Positions 12,346 through 23,845 of a stretch of 64,000 nt of DNA are shown piece after piece. The position numbers and the translations under genes are program-made. Under the pieces are notes generated by a model, which did no database searches, was not told the origin of the DNA, and saw only the letters and a program-made list of their open reading frames with translations. Where the stretch lies: NCBI GenBank assembly GCA_902729315.2, contig LR746267.1, forward strand, positions 7,380,424-7,444,423, given 5' to 3'. The stretch's first letter is position 1. Each line of letters opens with the position of its first letter. This DNA comes from Spirodela intermedia. Lineage: Eukaryota > Streptophyta > Magnoliopsida > Alismatales > Araceae.

Positions 12346-12452
12346 TCTGACGGGGGGAAACGTGGTGCAAGGTGGCTGGGAGATTCGCGGAGGCACCGCC
12401 ATCGCCGCCTCAGTCGAAGAGGCCGAGGAAATTGAAGATATCCGACGGATGA
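5953..12452 (+). CDS. SWC4: SWR1-complex protein 4 / DMAP1 homologue
   Basis: Sixteen exons: 5953-6069, 6245-6337, 8851-8916, 9020-9079, 9230-9286, 9921-10050, 10316-10383, 10514-10606, 10749-10796, 11015-11185, 11327-11437, 11719-11814, 11931-11999, 12109-12166, 12261-12295, 12372-12452. They sum to 450 residues, close to the Arabidopsis protein (about 440). The start [11 protein letters not shown] and the VYALTGG motif are diagnostic. The SANT/Myb-like domain spans about residues 131-175 ([20 protein letters not shown]), followed by coiled-coil and DMAP1 regions. The basic tail [12 protein letters not shown] matches the plant C-terminus. The protein is a shared subunit of SWR1 (H2A.Z deposition) and NuA4 (H4 acetylation) in the nucleus. 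Intron 13 (12000-12108) uses a GC donor, AAG|gcaagt; reading through it gives a stop after 18 codons. Intron 2 is 2.5 kb. Introns 1 and 15 carry (CT)n tracts. Confidence 0.96.
6142..6166. repeat. (CT)n microsatellite in SWC4 intron 1
   Basis: About twelve CT dinucleotides lie between exon 1 and exon 2 of SWC4. Confidence 0.9.
12302..12342. repeat. (CT)n microsatellite in SWC4 intron 15
   Basis: About twenty CT repeats fill much of the 76-nt last intron (12296-12371). The acceptor gcaag is separated from the tract by a purine-rich stretch. Confidence 0.9.
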
Positions 12453-12967
12453 GTGTGGGATCAGAAACCATGGTCATCAGAAACCGCTTCTGAGCTTTGC
12501 CTGCGAGGGGAGTAGGGGGGCATGGGGGAGGAAGCTGCCGACGGCAGGGGCCGTTGACTTAGGCTGGCCTCGGGGCCGCCATTCCGACGACGGCTGCGGC
12601 GGTGGATTTGCCGTCTGTGTTCTCTCCCTCTGCTGTATGTACAGTTCACGTCGATGTCCTCGGATGCTCACTGTGACAGTTTCAAAGAATTCAGCCATCT
12701 TTGCTCTCTCAATCTCTGTCGTGAAAAAACCCAATATATTATATATCGTAATTTTGTGAAGGGAAATGTCGAAAAACGAGGTTGTCAGGTTATATTAACA
12801 GTAATTAAAAAGCTCGGTTCTTGCAATTGCTTCTTGGCGGCGAGCTCCGACAGGTGACGGGTAGCAGAAGGTGCCGTTTCCAAATGCCAGCTGGTCCAAC
12901 GAGGGGGGTTTCGGTTTATCAAAGGCGAAGAGTAGCTCCAACCAGAGTTCTCAGATTCTTCCTTACG

Positions 12968-13018
<51 letters not shown>

Positions 13019-13644
13019 AAAGAGGTGGGGGTGGGTGGGTACCGCAGCCCATTTGACTTCGAGAAAACCCTAGAAATTGTTTTAACGGGGGTTTCCTCTC
13101 AGATCCACAAGGGGAATGGGGTTTCTGGGGGGATCCCATATCGCCTTTGGTCTCCTCCTCCGGCACCCCCCTGATCTCCGTCCATGAGAGCTGCATCTGT
13201 AGTCGTGCTTTCAACTCAGTGGGCCTCCGTGTCCGTGGGGTGGAAAGGCCTGCCCATATTCGGTCTCTGCTTTGCTGGCTAGTGGTAGATATTCCAGCCA
13301 GGATCCAGTCAGGTGGCCTGTTATTTATGATTAATTAAGGAGTTTGAGCATTTTTCATAGCTTAACTGTTGGATCCGCGCCTAAGTTTGTCACATTACGG
13401 AGAAAGGCCTGGTTTACTTCCGCTGGAGTGTCAATAGAGCGTTGACATCGAGTGGGAGAAGTCGGGGGGGAGTGGGGGAACCTGCGCTGGACCTGCATTT
13501 CTATGTTGTTCTTCAGTTATTGAGTGGGAATTATGTATTTCTGCTCTCTTGAGGGGTTTTTATAGTGTGGAGTTCTGAAGATTTTGGTGGTCTATTTCCC
13601 CCACGTTTGGTCGGTCCTTCGATTCTATTTTGGCACCCCGAAAG
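12453..13644. other. SWC4 3' flank and SBH promoter/leader
   Basis: No gene is supported. A long (AG)n tract lies at 12970-13014. A telo-box-like AAACCCTAG follows at about 13063, in what is probably the promoter or leader of the downstream hydroxylase gene. Confidence 0.5.
12970..13014. repeat. (AG)n microsatellite
   Basis: About 22 AG dinucleotides upstream of the sphingoid hydroxylase gene. GAGA-type tracts like this can bind BBR/BPC proteins in plants. Confidence 0.9.
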
Positions 13645-14386
13645 ATGGTTTTCTGGGAAGGGTACCTCAGTGACGAATCGATGGGTACTTTTGCCCCCAT
13701 CGCTGTGTACTGGATCTACGCGGGCATGTATCAGCTCTTACCACCTTTGGACAGCTACCGGTTGCACACAAGAAAAGAGGAAGAACAGAGGAATCTTGTT
13801 TCAATGTCTTCGGTTGTGAAGGGCGTCCTCCTTCAGCAGCTCGTTCAAGCCTCTGTAGCTGAATTGCTGTTCTTGGTGAGTACCCATTCTTCCTACCCGA
13901 TGATGGATAATAGTTCATCAGTAATTGGACTATATTATCATAAATATATCATAAATTCTTCAAAATCATATTTTTAAGATCGGTAGAGTTGTAGCTGTTG
14001 ACTTCTGGAAAATAAATTCAAATAATTCACCTGTTGTGGTGTCATTTTTCTTCTCGTATGCACCTTGATTTTACTGTTTACGTTCAAATCATGCAAAAAC
14101 AAACTGCGACAGCCAGCCCAGAACTTTGGGAGTAGAAGGTTGTGTAATGAGATATCAAGACGATTTTCCAATGACATATGTAATAAGAGGCATAACGTTG
14201 GTATAAAGCTTGGAACCCAGCAATGGGCTGAGATGTATGTGTCCTAGAAATGTGAATGACGATAGATAAAGCCTTTCTGAACCAGTTGAGTTCACAATGA
14301 TCGTCTTATTTTCAGAGTACATCTGCATTAAGTCAGCGTTCTTCCATTTCATTCTCTCTGAACGCAAATACTACATTTTTTCGCCT

Positions 14387-14421
<35 letters not shown>

Positions 14422-15501
14422 GTCTAGGAAAGTAAAATATTTCTCAAAAGAATGTAACTGTTAACATGATGCATATCGTGAATTAACAATCAAAGCCTTG
14501 TATTGTGTTGAAGAAGCAGGGTCGATTAAGATTTACATATCTGATATTTATATATATATATATATCATTGAACATCGACATTGCATCTTTTCGAACATAT
14601 GAACCCAGCAGTGAAACTAGAGCACATTGAGATCTATTCCATGATACTGCTTCAGGATTCTAGCACAGTGCAATTAGGGTTTTTTGAAACAAAAATATTA
14701 AGGGCAAGGGTGCACAAACACCTTTCCTTAAGATTTGCTTTGGCATATGCTGTCTCTGGTGTCTTAGGAATATGGGACCTTGCTTGCATTCACCCTGCGC
14801 CTGGTACTCAGGTGCCATATACTTGCTAGAATTCTGTCAGTTCCAGTACAACACTCGACACTAATCAGGTGCCATATACTTGCTAGAAGAACTAGTAGAG
14901 AAGGAACATACATAGAATTCTTGCCCATATATGTCCTTATTGTTGCCTTACAACGCAGGCAACAACAAAAGCCGATTCAGCTGGGGCCCCGGAACAACCG
15001 TCCGTTCTAGTTCAGTTTATGCAGATATTAGTGGCCATGCTGGTAATGGACACATGGCAGTATTTCGTGCACCGTTACATGCACCAGAACCAGTTTCTCT
15101 ACCGCCATGTGCACTCCCAGCATCACAGACTGGTTGTTCCCTACGCTATCGGAGCTCTTTACAACCACCCCCTGGAGGGTCTTCTGTTGGACACCTTTGG
15201 GGGGGCAATCTCATTTCTCATCACGGGGATGACGGCGAGGACGGCGGTGATCTTCTTCTGTTTTGCAGTGATCAAGACAGTTGACGACCATTGTGGTCTC
15301 TGCCTGCCTGGAAATGTTTTCCATCTCTTTTTCCAGAATAACACTGCATACCATGACATCCACCATCAGCTCCAAGGCACCAAGTATAATTACTCTCAAC
15401 CATTTTTCCTTGTTTGGGATAAAATTTTCGGAACCCACATGGCATATAACTTGGTGAAGCGCCCTGAAGGTGGATATGAGGCCAGGCCAGCTAAAGATTA
15501 G
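13645..15501 (+). CDS. SBH: Sphinganine C4-monooxygenase (sphingoid base hydroxylase)
   Basis: Exons 13645..13875 and 14959..15501, joined in phase 0 (TTCTTG|gtgagt, cgcag|GCAACA), encode 257 residues, the normal length. It belongs to the fatty-acid-hydroxylase superfamily of di-iron membrane enzymes and converts dihydrosphingosine to phytosphingosine (4-hydroxysphinganine) in the ER. The three His boxes are clear: HRYMH, HSQHH and HDIHH, with TVDDHCG between them. N-terminal hydrophobic segments (APIAVYWIYAGMY, VVKGVLLQQ) match Arabidopsis SBH1/2. It ends ARPAKD, shorter than the lysine-rich tail of Arabidopsis SBH1. The TTG 15 bases upstream is ignored in favour of ATG at 13645, which matches the family start MVFWEGYLSDE. 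Confidence 0.95.
14389..14419. repeat. (TA)n tract in the SBH intron
   Basis: About 15 TA repeats in the 1.08 kb intron; a second shorter TA run is near 14550-14565. Confidence 0.9.
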
Positions 15502-16831
15502 CTTTCAGCCTTGGGTCGTTCCAGCTACCATGATCCGTGTTGTTTGACGCTGGCGAGGGGAAGCAGGATGCTCAAAGTGGTTCACTCTCTTGAATCTTTC
15601 TGGTAAAGCAGGAGAGAATTTGAAGGGGAGACCCACTAATCATATGTATGTTCCTTCTCTACTAGTTCTTCTATGACACTCGGTGTCTTAGAAGAATCTA
15701 AGGGATTACTGCTGCTGTCAGTTGCACATATCAAGAACATGTGATCGCGTTGGATGCTTTCAGGTCATTCTGGTCTCTCCCCCTCCCCTACTGATTGATG
15801 CGATCCTCGAACCAGTGGTGCCTCTTCTGAGATCTGGCCAAATATAGACCCAGTGTAGGGAAAATAATTGAACTTCTATTAACTTTACAAGCTGTAATAT
15901 GGTGTGAAGTATGCAGTTATTATAACAGTTCAAGCAGCGGCCAATTTATCCAAATTCAGTAATGCTTACACTGCGGTGCTCAATTGTTTCACGCTCTTGT
16001 TCCTTGTTGCACCCCCTCTAATGGGGAATCTTCAGAATATTTGAAGGGCATCCACGTCTGCTATACATAGAGAGAGAGAGAGAGATTAATGGATGATGCA
16101 TGAACCACTACCAGTTTTGGTTTTATTTAATTATAGTAGCAAAGTTTGTAGTGCTTTTTTTCTTTGCTTGATATCCTCATCTGATGATTGAGTTGCAGGA
16201 AAACAACGGCCATAATCTTCTGTCAGTCAAATGCTTGATTCAATCTGCTATGCTCTTCCCCCGTTTTCTTGAAACTCGAATGAATGTCTATGAGGCCACC
16301 GCCACATGAACTCATGGAATTAATTAACTATTCAATGTAAACGCAAGCTGAAAACTTCTCCTTTCTAGATTAAAAAATTACCGAAATTGGCATAAATTTG
16401 TTATTTTACTTAGCAAATCAGCATAAATGTATTTTAAAAAGCCATCCAATTCATGTGAACTTTGGGGAATTTTCTTTTAATGCAGAACTAATCGACCCGG
16501 AGACAAGCCCGTTTAGTGTAATTTTCCTGCATTCATAAGCCCAACCGTAGTTTAAGGGAAGAAACTCTTGAACTAGAGAGCTAGATCCTGGTCGGTGAGT
16601 TTAAACAAAAGAAGCCGTTGACCAATAAATTTCCTAAACATAGAAAGACTTCATCTGCTGGAATTTAGGAAGAGCAGCCATCGTTGATGGGTCGAATAGG
16701 CATCCATTTTCCTAGAGCAGTGCTAAGATAGAGAACAATGGAGGGAAGATAAACCGCCATGGCACCGTTGACTAAGTCTGTCATACAAAACGGGGGAGAT
16801 AATAACCTCGGAATCGGCCTGCCCACATATT
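15502..16831. other. Intergenic, convergent 3' ends
   Basis: SBH (+) and the CX3C protein gene (-) converge here. There is a short (AG)n at 16070-16086 and AT-rich DNA, but no coding potential that I can support. Confidence 0.5.
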
Positions 16832-17215
16832 CTAGAAGCTATTATTAGAAGAAGATAGCTTGAGGCATTCGCTCTGGCATCGACGGAGACAGATGTCGTT
16901 CCAGTTGGGGACCTGGTGCTGGTTGACACAGACAGTTCTCGCACAGGCATCGGCGCATGCATCAAGCTCAGAGACCCCGCAGACAGTGACACAGGTGTCT
17001 GGAATCGGGTCTTTAGAGAAGGCGCCCACCTTCTTCAGCATCCTCTTTGAAGTGCAGACCCTCTCACAGACGAAGATTTCATCGGAGGCCTTCTCCCTTC
17101 CGCGAACATTCTTGAGCCTTTGTTCCTCCGCACGCCTCCTCTTCATTCTAATGGCTTGCCCTGCAACGACAGCTGGAACTGCGGCTCCCAATAGCGACCA
17201 CCATATCTCCACCAT
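16832..17215 (-). CDS. Membrane-anchored Cys-rich (CX3C) plant protein of unknown function
   Basis: A single coding exon of 127 residues, start ATG at 17215, stop TAG at 16832. A hydrophobic N-terminal segment (WWSLLGAAVPAVVAGQAI, residues 5-22) is followed by a basic stretch (RMKRRRAEEQR). A conserved-looking C-terminal half has ten cysteines, many in CX3C spacing: CERVC, CVTVC, CADAC and the overlapping CLRRCQSEC. CX3C pairs are known from small TIM chaperones and other disulphide-relay clients in the mitochondrial intermembrane space, so a mitochondrial membrane location is a reasonable but unproven inference. I recognise no named family. The acceptor just upstream (ctatgcag at 17243-17250) and a strong donor (AG|GTGAGT at 19732/19731) suggest a 5'UTR intron of about 2.5 kb. 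Confidence 0.75.
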   Translation of the reverse strand: MVEIWWSLLGAAVPAVVAGQAIRMKRRRAEEQRLKNVRGREKASDEIFVCERVCTSKRMLKKVGAFSKDPIPDTCVTVCGVSELDACADACARTVCVNQHQVPNWNDICLRRCQSECLKLSSSNNSF

Positions 17216-17242
17216 CTTCGTGGCAGTGCACAGCCTAATCTA

Positions 17243-19731
17243 CTGCATAGATTCACACAGGGATTGAAGAGGGAGATCAAGTTAGAATGAAACCCAAGCA
17301 AAACTATGCACCGAGTGTCAATATAAAGGTTTTTTACCCATTTAACTCACGGAATTTTGAATACGAACTTGATATTCATTTAAATCCTCGAAAATTTATT
17401 TGCGAAAAACTGAGGCACTGAATTACTTCACGGGTATGTTTAAGATAGATATAATTAGGAGAGGCTGTGAGTCATTAAACGTAACAACAAGGTAGAACGA
17501 ACAAAATTTTTCAGTCCATTAAATGTTTTCAGAAAAATATTGTCCCATATGCTTACCCAACTGAACACTAATAAACGCAAGCCTATATCTTATCGGTGCT
17601 GTAACTAGCATCATACAGTTTCTGAGAGCCCAACTCACTCTGAAAGATAGAAAGATGCACGGTTGATGCAACAGAAAGAAATTCTAATATGTGCAAGAGT
17701 CCATTTCTTTTCGCCAACAGTAAAGACGTAACATCTTAACCATACCTAAAATATCTAACCTCACAGTACCGTACAGAATGTGTCAAATTATTCTCTCAAG
17801 GCTATAAATATCCCACTATGAAGTTCCAGAAGCTCATTTTTCATTTGTTTAATTGGTGAGAGAAGTGCCCATTTTCCTTTGTTCACTTGCAGTACCTTAC
17901 GGAAATATTTTTACTTAAAATGCTATTCATGTAAATAAGCAAGAAACAGAACAGACAAGAAAATAAAATGTGGTAAGTACTTTCAACTCTTATATAATTT
18001 TTTTTTTCTTTGATAACTAACTCTGTAGCTTTGTAAGCGTTTACCAATACTTGTTCAATGCTGGTAAATTGTCAAATTATATGGTTAACTGATTAACAGT
18101 GATCAATGTTAAAGAAAATTGAAAGCATCTGACTAGCCAAAAATTGAACTAGCCACTTAAATTCAGTATGCTGCCGTATCACAAAATTCATTATCTATCA
18201 AGTTGATATATCAGAAACAAACATGATGGATTTGGCGACTAGGTTCACATATTCTTAAAGTAAAATCGCTATCAGACAATGGGCTACATACAAAAGTTAT
18301 TCCTGCAAAAAAAAAAAAAACGTCTAAGTTCCAAAATAAAGCATAACAAGGATTTTAACGTCAGAAGGGGAGGCTGATGAACTTCACAGAGTTCAGACAA
18401 ATACTAGCGTGGTTCTTCCAGAAGTAGCTTCATGTTCAATGTCAGAAAGGAAATTACTGGTCTCTTACGATTTTATTCGAACCACATTAAAAGGTGACAA
18501 CATTAAATGTGTTGATCAGAGCAACGATTATCCGGACGGAAACAAGATAAGGAAATACAGTACTAAAAATTTCCCCAAGCCCAAGTAAGAAGAGAAGGCC
18601 TTTAACATGCTCACCACCACAAGACGTGACACAAACATCTTAACGAAATTTCTTTCTTTGCTAAATCGATATAGTGAACACACCGTGGGTAAAACACATG
18701 CCACTCTCCATGGAAGACCATCGCATTTTTTTCAACTTTAATATGACAAAAACTTGCCGTAGTGTTAAATGCGAATTGAACCGAGAACAATAGATAAAAA
18801 ATATACAAGATAAGGTAACTACCTTCAGGATTTTGCGCACATACAAAGCGCACACGATTTCTGGATTTATAGGCAAACTTTTCATGGACATTCAGTCACT
18901 ACACAGTTAAAGATAAGGTAAAAAATCGAAACGTCAGAATAAATGGCTTTGTTCACATCACATATAGGCTATAATTAGGGGAAGAATAGCATGTAGAAGT
19001 GCGACGGTTCGCACCAAAATTAACAGCTAGTAATTTTCTAGCGGATTATGAATTAGATTAGCAACTGTTCAGCTGACACAAGATTACCAAAATTCCGTTT
19101 CTATTACAAGGTGGACCGCACTTAAAAAAAAAAAATCTTATTGCTATGAAAATTTGCACAATTGTTAGAAAAACACAGCTGAAAGAAATTCAACAGTACA
19201 TCACGGTGGCATATCAACTACTAATGATGCTAATTACGAACAGATAAAATTTCTGCGGGCAGAAATCGAACGCACGGAAAGCTAATCATGCGGCATGGTT
19301 TTCTACTGTGTTTCCTGCCCCAAAACACAATGATGCTTTACTAACAATGCTGGACAAGTGCGGTAGTATTCTAAACACAGCCGAGTGCTAACTTTACACG
19401 GCAATCCCATACATAACTTGATGAATAAACAAAAATAAGAATGCGCACGTTCCCTGCGGCACATCAACAAGAAAGAGAAAATAATGCATGGTCATAAAAA
19501 GCTGTATATTACAACCTTTTCAAGATTCCAATCACGAAGGGATTTCCACTAAAAAAACTGGGAATTACAGCAAGAACTAAATATATTCACATGGAGCCAA
19601 AGTGAACACCAACTCAATAACCAGACAAACCTATGAGGAACACTCTCATAACATGGGCTTTCGAATCTATACTTGCACACAAAATAGTAACCCTGATGGA
19701 ATAAAGCCGAATGAGACGGCGACTTACTCAC
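17243..19731 (-). other. Probable 5'UTR intron of the CX3C protein gene
   Basis: On the minus strand a donor CCACTTTAG|GTGAGTAAGT (exon end 19732) and an acceptor with a pyrimidine tract ending ctatgcag (17243) frame a 2,489-bp stretch. It has no meaningful reading frame and is AT-rich with several poly-A runs, as expected for an intron. The GC-rich 19733-20050 block would then be the leader exon and promoter. This is splice-signal inference only. Confidence 0.5.
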
Positions 19732-20083
19732 CTAAAGTGGAGAATCCTCAAATTACGAGAGCCCTCCACTCCCCCAGGGCTCTGCGAACCCTAGGATCAA
19801 ATGAGAGCCGACCTACACACTCTCCATGCTCGGTACACCCAAAACCGCTTCCTACTCGAGAAGAAAGGCCACGAGGAGACGGCCTCGGGTTGGGGGTGGG
19901 AGATAAGAGAACCTCCACGTTACCTACTCGCCGGAAGAGCACTGCCGGCCAGCCCTGCCGCCGCGGGGATGTGGTGTTGTCGCGGCCGCGCAGGCAGTGT
20001 GGGGCTTATGGGGCTTACAGAGATGGCAGAGAAGCGACAGTTTCCGCATAACGATGGAAAGACGAAACTCTGTAATTTATTAA

Positions 20084-20189
20084 TGGGCCTGGCATACTTC
20101 TATGAGGCCCAGTCACTACTTATTGTCCAAAACCTATTAATGGACCTTTTTAGTTCGGCCCAAAAGACGAGACGGTCGTAAAACCCTAA
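20084..20189 (+). promoter_or_regulatory. Site II and telo-box promoter of RPL15
   Basis: TGGGCC at 20084-20089, GGCCCA at 20106-20111 and at 20157-20162, then a telo-box AAACCCTAA at 20181-20189, 79 bases before the ATG. Site II with a telo-box is the classic arrangement of plant ribosomal-protein promoters. The CX3C gene probably initiates divergently just to the left, so this may be a bidirectional promoter. Confidence 0.75.
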
Positions 20190-20267
20190 TGCTTATAATA
20201 GATGGAGACCTCATGCTGACACAAGAGGGTGGGTGCGGCGTAGGCGACTGCGGGGAGGAAGAGGAAG

Positions 20268-21767
20268 ATGGGTGAGCTCCGTTCCTCTCGTCCTCTCGAC
20301 TCCATCTTGGTTTTCACCATCTGCGTATTGCTGCTTCGATCGCGAGAATCTGCCTTATTTTGTGCTCGCTTGTCTTGCAGGTGCGTATACTTATGTCTCG
20401 GAGCTATGGAGGAAGAAGCAGAGCGACGTTATGCGGTTCCTGCTGAGGGTCCGCTGCTGGGAGTATCGGCAGATGCCTGCCATCGTTAGGGTTACCCGCC
20501 CCACCCGCCCTGACAAGGCCCGCCGCCTCGGTTACAAGGCCAAGCAGGTGAGAAGGCTGTCTGGATACAATCTTGCCAGTTTACCCGCACTCTCTTCGTC
20601 TAAGTGAGATTGGAATGTTTCTCCAATGTTGATTCAGGAGGATACTCCGCTCTAGATTTTTTCCCCATTGTGAGTACTATTATTCACTGAATACTGATTT
20701 TTCTGATTTTCTGATGTTGGAAATTTTCTGATGTTTTCTCCAAAATTAACTAAGTACTTCACTGGGTTCTTACTTGTAGGGGATTGCAAGGATTTCTCGA
20801 TCTTCTTCTTGTGTGAATTATTTTTTCTCGAATCTGGAAATGGAGTGCTATTCCTCTGCGTCATTAAATTTGGCTGTGATCTTCGTTTCTGTCAGTTTAT
20901 TTGCTGCAAATCTTTTGGACCCAGTTCTCAGTCTACATCAGTTGGCTACACCATTTCTAATTTTTCAGTATCTGTAGCCTAATTTATCGCGATGATTATG
21001 ACATTGACCCAGTAGCATGTTGCGAAAACCCATTTGTTATATCGGCCACTGGTACTTCATTTGAATGCTCAGAATCCCCTGACCTGTTCATGAGAGGCTG
21101 CTTAAATCCCTTGTGAAAAAAAAAACATGTCTTTTGCTTCAACCCCGTCCCCGCATTGAAATTATGAAGAAGCAGCATCTAGATCGATGAACAAGGGGCC
21201 TGATAAATTCATCCCCTCCCCCTTTCTCCCGCAGGGCTACGTCATCTACCGCGTCCGTGTCCGCCGGGGCGGCCGGAAGAGGCCAGTCCCCAAGGGTATC
21301 GTCTACGGCAAGCCCAAGCACCAGGGTATCACCCAGCTCAAGTTCCAGAGGAACAAGCGCTCTGTCGCGGAGGAGCGAGCCGGGCGGAGGCTTGGCGGCC
21401 TCAAGGTCCTCAACTCCTACTGGATCAACGAGGTAAGATCAAGGAGAACGGGTTTTGAACTCTTCTTCCTCTTCTTCGACTTCAATCGGTCTGTAATCTG
21501 CTTCTGGATGCTGTGGTAAAGGATTCGACGTACAAGTACTTCGAGGTCATCTTGGTGGACGCGGCGCACAACGCGATCAGGAACGACCCGAGGATCAACT
21601 GGATCTGCAAGGGAGTCCACAAGCACAGGGAGCTGCGGGGGCTGACCTCCGCCGGGAAGAAGTACAGGGGCCTGCGCGGCAAGGGCCACCTCCACCACAA
21701 GGCCCGCCCCTCCCGGCGCGCCACCTGGAAGAGGAACCAGACCAAGTCCCTCCGCCGCTACCGCTGA
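20268..21767 (+). CDS. RPL15: 60S ribosomal protein L15 (eL15)
   Basis: Four exons, 20268-20271, 20381-20547, 21235-21432 and 21522-21767, encode 204 residues, exactly the family length. Exon 1 contributes only ATG plus one base, a layout often seen in ribosomal-protein genes. Diagnostic stretches are [48 protein letters not shown], the highly basic middle, and the end KSLRRYR. The protein sits in the large subunit near the exit side. All introns are GT-AG and the frame is intact. The position next to site II and telo-box elements fits coordinated ribosomal-protein expression. Confidence 0.97.
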
Positions 21768-22610
21768 AGACCCCCCCATCATCTTCGCCATCTACTCCAA
21801 TCTCCACCGCCCCTCTGGATTGCTCGGTTTTCTCTTTCTTGTGGACGCACCGCGGTTTCGATTTTTGGAAGATCTCTGAGAGTTTCCGCCTAGTTTGGCC
21901 TTAAATGTCCCCCCTTTCCATGTCGTTATTGGGCCATTAATGGACGGCCCGTGATTATGGGAACCCGCTAACCACAGCCCAATCTGCCTACTGGTCCCTG
22001 TCGGGCCCACCCAAGACCATGACGTTTCCAGCCCAATGGCACTGTGCCATCTTGGTCCTGATGTGACTCAGCTCAAGCCCACTAGCTTCTGGGCCCTTTG
22101 ATGTCCATTTGTTCTTCCTTGAAGCTCACAATTTCATCCTACACACAGATTATCTGCTAATTTTACTCCAGAAAAGGACATTTTTCGATGGGTGAGTCTC
22201 CTAATCTGGAACTAAGAGAGCCCCAAGAGAGAGAAAGGGAGGTGCGATATGCATCATGAATGCATCATGGGCAAGTTAACCGAAGACATTAGAATATAGT
22301 TCCGTGATCGTCGTATCTATAAATATATACATTTATGTGTTCTGTGTGTGTGTATGTGGGTGGGGGGGGTAGAGTAAGAGTGGTAGAGACGAGGGGAGGG
22401 GGTGGATGTGAGAAGCGTGAGGTGGGAAGGTTCTGATACGTGGACGGCTCGTCCGGTTGGAGGGTGGTGTCGTAGATCAGAAGCTTCCACTGGGAGGGAG
22501 CGGTGAAGATCGGGCGCTTTCCATGCCCTCTCGTCCCTCCAATCATTCGAAGCTCCGGGCGACGTCCCTCCAAGCACTCCCTCTCCTCCGAGGTGAGCAC
22601 GATGCCACCC

Positions 22611-22642
<32 letters not shown>

Positions 22643-23845
22643 TAGAGAGGGAAGGCGAAGGTGGTGTGGTTGGGCTGGGCGCACCGAGACAAGAAATACC
22701 CGGCTTGTAACGCTGTAGTCTAATTAAAATATCATTTTTTCCCTCTTAGTATCCTCTCTCCTCGCCCAAGAGAGAGAGAGAGCTAGAGCTGGAATCTGGA
22801 GCTTGTGGGTCCCCATGTAGGACAGCTGTATGTGGGGTAGGTGGCAAATTTCGCACCGGTGGAACCCACATCTCCACATTCCAACCTTCTCTCTCTCTCT
22901 ACACAGAGCCAACTCATTTCTACGTTTTATTTTGAAACGTAACCAAGCATATTACCACCTTAATTTATTTCATACGGGCCCTTCCGTCACCGTGCGATGG
23001 GCCCCAACCACAATGAGCCCAATAAACGCGATCAGCCCATAAAGGAAAAACCCTTAACACTCTCACAATCCGTAGTTAACAACGGAGTTTTTTTGGTTCT
23101 CGTGTTTTTTTATTTTTATGATAGGCCTATTTTTATATAATTAATTATTTATGAAAAATACGAAAAAGAGGTCTTCGTGAGGGACGTGTCTTGTACCCAG
23201 CGCGTGCATGCGGCATGTGGATGCGCGGGAGAGCGGGGCCCACCCGTACCAGACCCCACCAATCGGACAGTCCTCGATCCGTCGCCGTCACGATGCTTCC
23301 GGCTTATCAACACTCGTCTGAGGACATCAGATCGATGGATCCTCGCCGGCATTGACCATCCGATCGATAGGATCCGCACAAGCGATGTGATCGCGAGTGT
23401 TATTTCAGTTTTACGAGGGTCATTCTAACAATCGAAATATTTTCAAGGGACTTAATCGCAATAAACTATGACTCATACCAGACCTGATGCCACAGGTTTA
23501 TTATGTGTAATTCACATATTGCACTCTTAAAAGGGTGATAAAAATATTTAAAGGACATTTTTACTACGAGAGTGGTGGTTTTTAGTTTTCGGGTGGGGCC
23601 CTTTTTTTTTTCTGAAAATAATAAAAAGCTCTTGTTTCCCGAAATTGCCGGGGATATATGTCCCATCCTCGCTAAACTTTCACACGCCTTCTGCTCCTCC
23701 TCGTCCTCCGTCGTCTACCACTATTACTACTACAACTACTACTTCCCTGCCTTCCTTCGCTTTCGCTATCGCGATGACAGCAGCAGATCTTCTGCGGGGC
23801 TGGGCGGGTTGCTGCTGACATCTGAGGGGGCGAGTGGCAAAGCAA
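21768..23845. other. Intergenic between RPL15 and the HD-Zip gene
   Basis: It begins with the RPL15 3' region and several TGGGCC/GGCCCA motifs (about 21930-22095). A (GA)n tract lies at 22611-22650, with shorter GA and CT runs near 22770 and 22890. The last 200 bases before 23846 are pyrimidine-rich and probably the HD-Zip leader. No gene is supported. Confidence 0.5.
22611..22650. repeat. (AG)n microsatellite
   Basis: An imperfect AG tract interrupted by AAAG and TAG. Confidence 0.85.
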
